Below are positions 4,594 to 5,734 of a stretch of DNA of 5,734 nt, one piece after another. Each line of letters starts with the position of its first letter. The stretch's first letter is position 1. Both the position numbers and the translations under genes were made by a program. Source of the stretch: an uncultured Collinsella sp. (lineage in GTDB: Bacteria > Actinomycetota > Coriobacteriia > Coriobacteriales > Coriobacteriaceae); contig URWQ01000111.1 in the NCBI GenBank assembly GCA_900551635.1, forward strand, positions 1-5,734. The letters run 5' to 3'. Under the pieces are notes generated by a model. It worked only from the letters and a program-made list of their open reading frames with translations, made no database searches and was not told where the DNA came from.

Positions 4594-5734
4594 GCGAGCT
4601 CCTCTTCAAAGTTGTCGATCAGGTTGTTGCCCAGGCGGACGACGGCTGCGCGGGTGCGCTCGTCGGTGGCGGAAAGCGCGGCGTCCTCCAGCTTGGCGCG
4701 GATGAACAGGTCCTCGGCGGCGTTTTGGTCAAGGCCGCGGCAGGCGAGGTAGAACAGCTGCTCGTCGCGGACGTGACCGATGGTGGCGCCGTGGTTGCCG
4801 GCGACGTCGTCCTCGTCGCAGAGAATGACGGGAACGGTCTTGTTGTCGACGCCCTTGTTGGCCAAAAGCACCGTCTCGCGCTCGGTGCCGGTTGCACCCT
4901 TGCAGCCGTGCACGAGGTCGATGGTGCCGCGGTAGACCTTCTTGGACGTGCCGGTCAGTACGCCGTTGGCGTCGATCTCGCACTCGGTCTTGCGACCGCG
5001 GTGGCGCAGCTCGTAGTTAAAGTCGCGCACCTGCTCGCGGGCGCCCAGGTAGTCAGTATCGATGGTCACCTTGGCGGTATCGCCCAGCAGGTCGCCGGCA
5101 AGGCCGGTGGCGCTGGCGCCGGCACCCAGGACGGTGTGCTGCACGTTGACGCGCGCGCCCTCGTCCAGGAACAGGCCGGTGTCGTCGAGCGCGATCCAGC
5201 TATCGTCGAGCGTCTGCGTGCAGGTCACGTTGACGGTGGCGTACTCGTGGGCGCACACGCGCAGCACGGAACCCACGACGCCTTGGCCGGCAACGGGGGA
5301 GTCCAGGGCGATCTGCAGGTCGAGCGTTGCCTGCGGGCGGGCGACGACGTCGATGGCGGCGATGGTCGCGGCAGCATCGACACCGCTCACACGCACGGTA
5401 ACCGTGGCGTGCTTGTATGCGGGCACATCGATGACGACGCGCTTGGTGGCGTGCTCGGCCAAGTAGGCGTAGGCAGCCTCGCCCATGCCGGTCTCGAAGG
5501 CTTCAGCAGGGGAGAGCTCCTCCTCGAGCTTGATAGCACCGGCCTGGTAGACAGAGGTGGCGGGCACGTCGAGCTCGGTCTCGGGCGTGATGCGGGCGCG
5601 GTCGGCAGCATCGCCGGGGGCGGAGGCGCGGCGCTCGGGGAAGCGCTCGGCGATGGCGTCCATGGCGGCTTCGAACGCGTCTGCCACGCCAGTAAACTGC
5701 TCGTCCAAGCCCTCGACCTCAACGGCCTCGGTGG
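4590..5734 (-). CDS. sufD: SufD, Fe-S cluster assembly scaffold subunit (5' end outside window)
   Basis: At least 380 residues are visible, open to the right edge. Residues here are counted from the TTG codon at 5708, which is probably not the start: the frame continues upstream (TEAVEVEG) and no ribosome binding site is present. The C-terminal two thirds is a SufB/SufD beta-helix core, rich in alternating hydrophobic strands. It ends in the family block LLANKGVDNKTVPVILCDED, then DVAGNHGATIGHV (301-313) and RDEQLFYLACRGL (314-326), then a helical tail. The NHGATIGHV histidine matches the conserved SufD histidine implicated in cluster formation; SufB-specific cysteine motifs are not visible. 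SufD pairs with SufB and the ATPase SufC, both expected upstream beyond the edge. Its stop overlaps the sufS start by 4 nt (ATGA). Confidence 0.92.
   Translation of the reverse strand, partial: TEAVEVEGLDEQFTGVADAFEAAMDAIAERFPERRASAPGDAADRARITPETELDVPATSVYQAGAIKLEEELSPAEAFETGMGEAAYAYLAEHATKRVVIDVPAYKHATVTVRVSGVDAAATIAAIDVVARPQATLDLQIALDSPVAGQGVVGSVLRVCAHEYATVNVTCTQTLDDSWIALDDTGLFLDEGARVNVQHTVLGAGASATGLAGDLLGDTAKVTIDTDYLGAREQVRDFNYELRHRGRKTECEIDANGVLTGTSKKVYRGTIDLVHGCKGATGTERETVLLANKGVDNKTVPVILCDEDDVAGNHGATIGHVRDEQLFYLACRGLDQNAAEDLFIRAKLEDAALSATDERTRAAVVRLGNNLIDNFEEELA

Noticed and set aside
3235..4752. 505-codon open frame on the plus strand
   Set aside because: It is antisense to sufS and the ends of its neighbours. 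Its Val/Gly/Ala/Leu/Asp-rich translation has no family resemblance and reflects the strong third-position GC bias of the true genes.

Overview
The window looks like a high-GC anaerobic actinobacterium, most likely a gut Coriobacteriia member of the Collinsella type. This placement is an inference. It rests on the strong G/C-ending codon bias of the minus-strand genes, the sufD-sufS-sufU order, and a NifU-like scaffold paired with a GGGtGRT-family protein, a pairing known from anaerobes. No rRNA or other phylogenetic marker is present to confirm it.

Layout, left to right. Positions 1-964 (minus strand) hold two closely spaced genes: a NifU/IscU-like iron-sulfur scaffold (230-964), followed 18 nt later by the start of a GGGtGRT-family protein (211 to beyond the left edge). 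Upstream of the scaffold gene are a candidate -10 box (1058-1063) and an approximately 87-nt leader that can fold into a three-tier hairpin. Positions 1368-2180 (plus strand) encode a REP-associated tyrosine transposase-like protein (RAYT; HUH/Y1 family) with a C-terminal helix-turn-helix and a candidate promoter whose spacer is a perfect inverted repeat. Positions 2181-2777 form a roughly 600-bp stretch with no convincing gene but many short palindromes. A strong intrinsic terminator (2778-2808) closes the minus-strand suf operon, sufD-sufS-sufU (right edge down to 2841). The three suf genes overlap by 4 and 8 nt. sufB and sufC are expected beyond the right edge.

How the genes work together. 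SufS draws sulfur from cysteine. SufU accepts the persulfide sulfur, as a zinc-dependent sulfurtransferase in the well-studied Firmicute systems. SufD belongs to the SufBCD scaffold that assembles the cluster. The left-hand scaffold/GGGtGRT pair is a second, poorly characterised putative Fe-S or metal-handling module on the same strand. The RAYT and its palindrome-rich flank lie between the two modules in the opposite orientation, with less G/C-biased codon use, so they look like an insertion between two iron-sulfur loci. The most interesting parts are the atypical cysteine pattern of the NifU-like protein and its partner, the structured leader in front of them, and the CxxC-bearing N-terminal extension of SufS.
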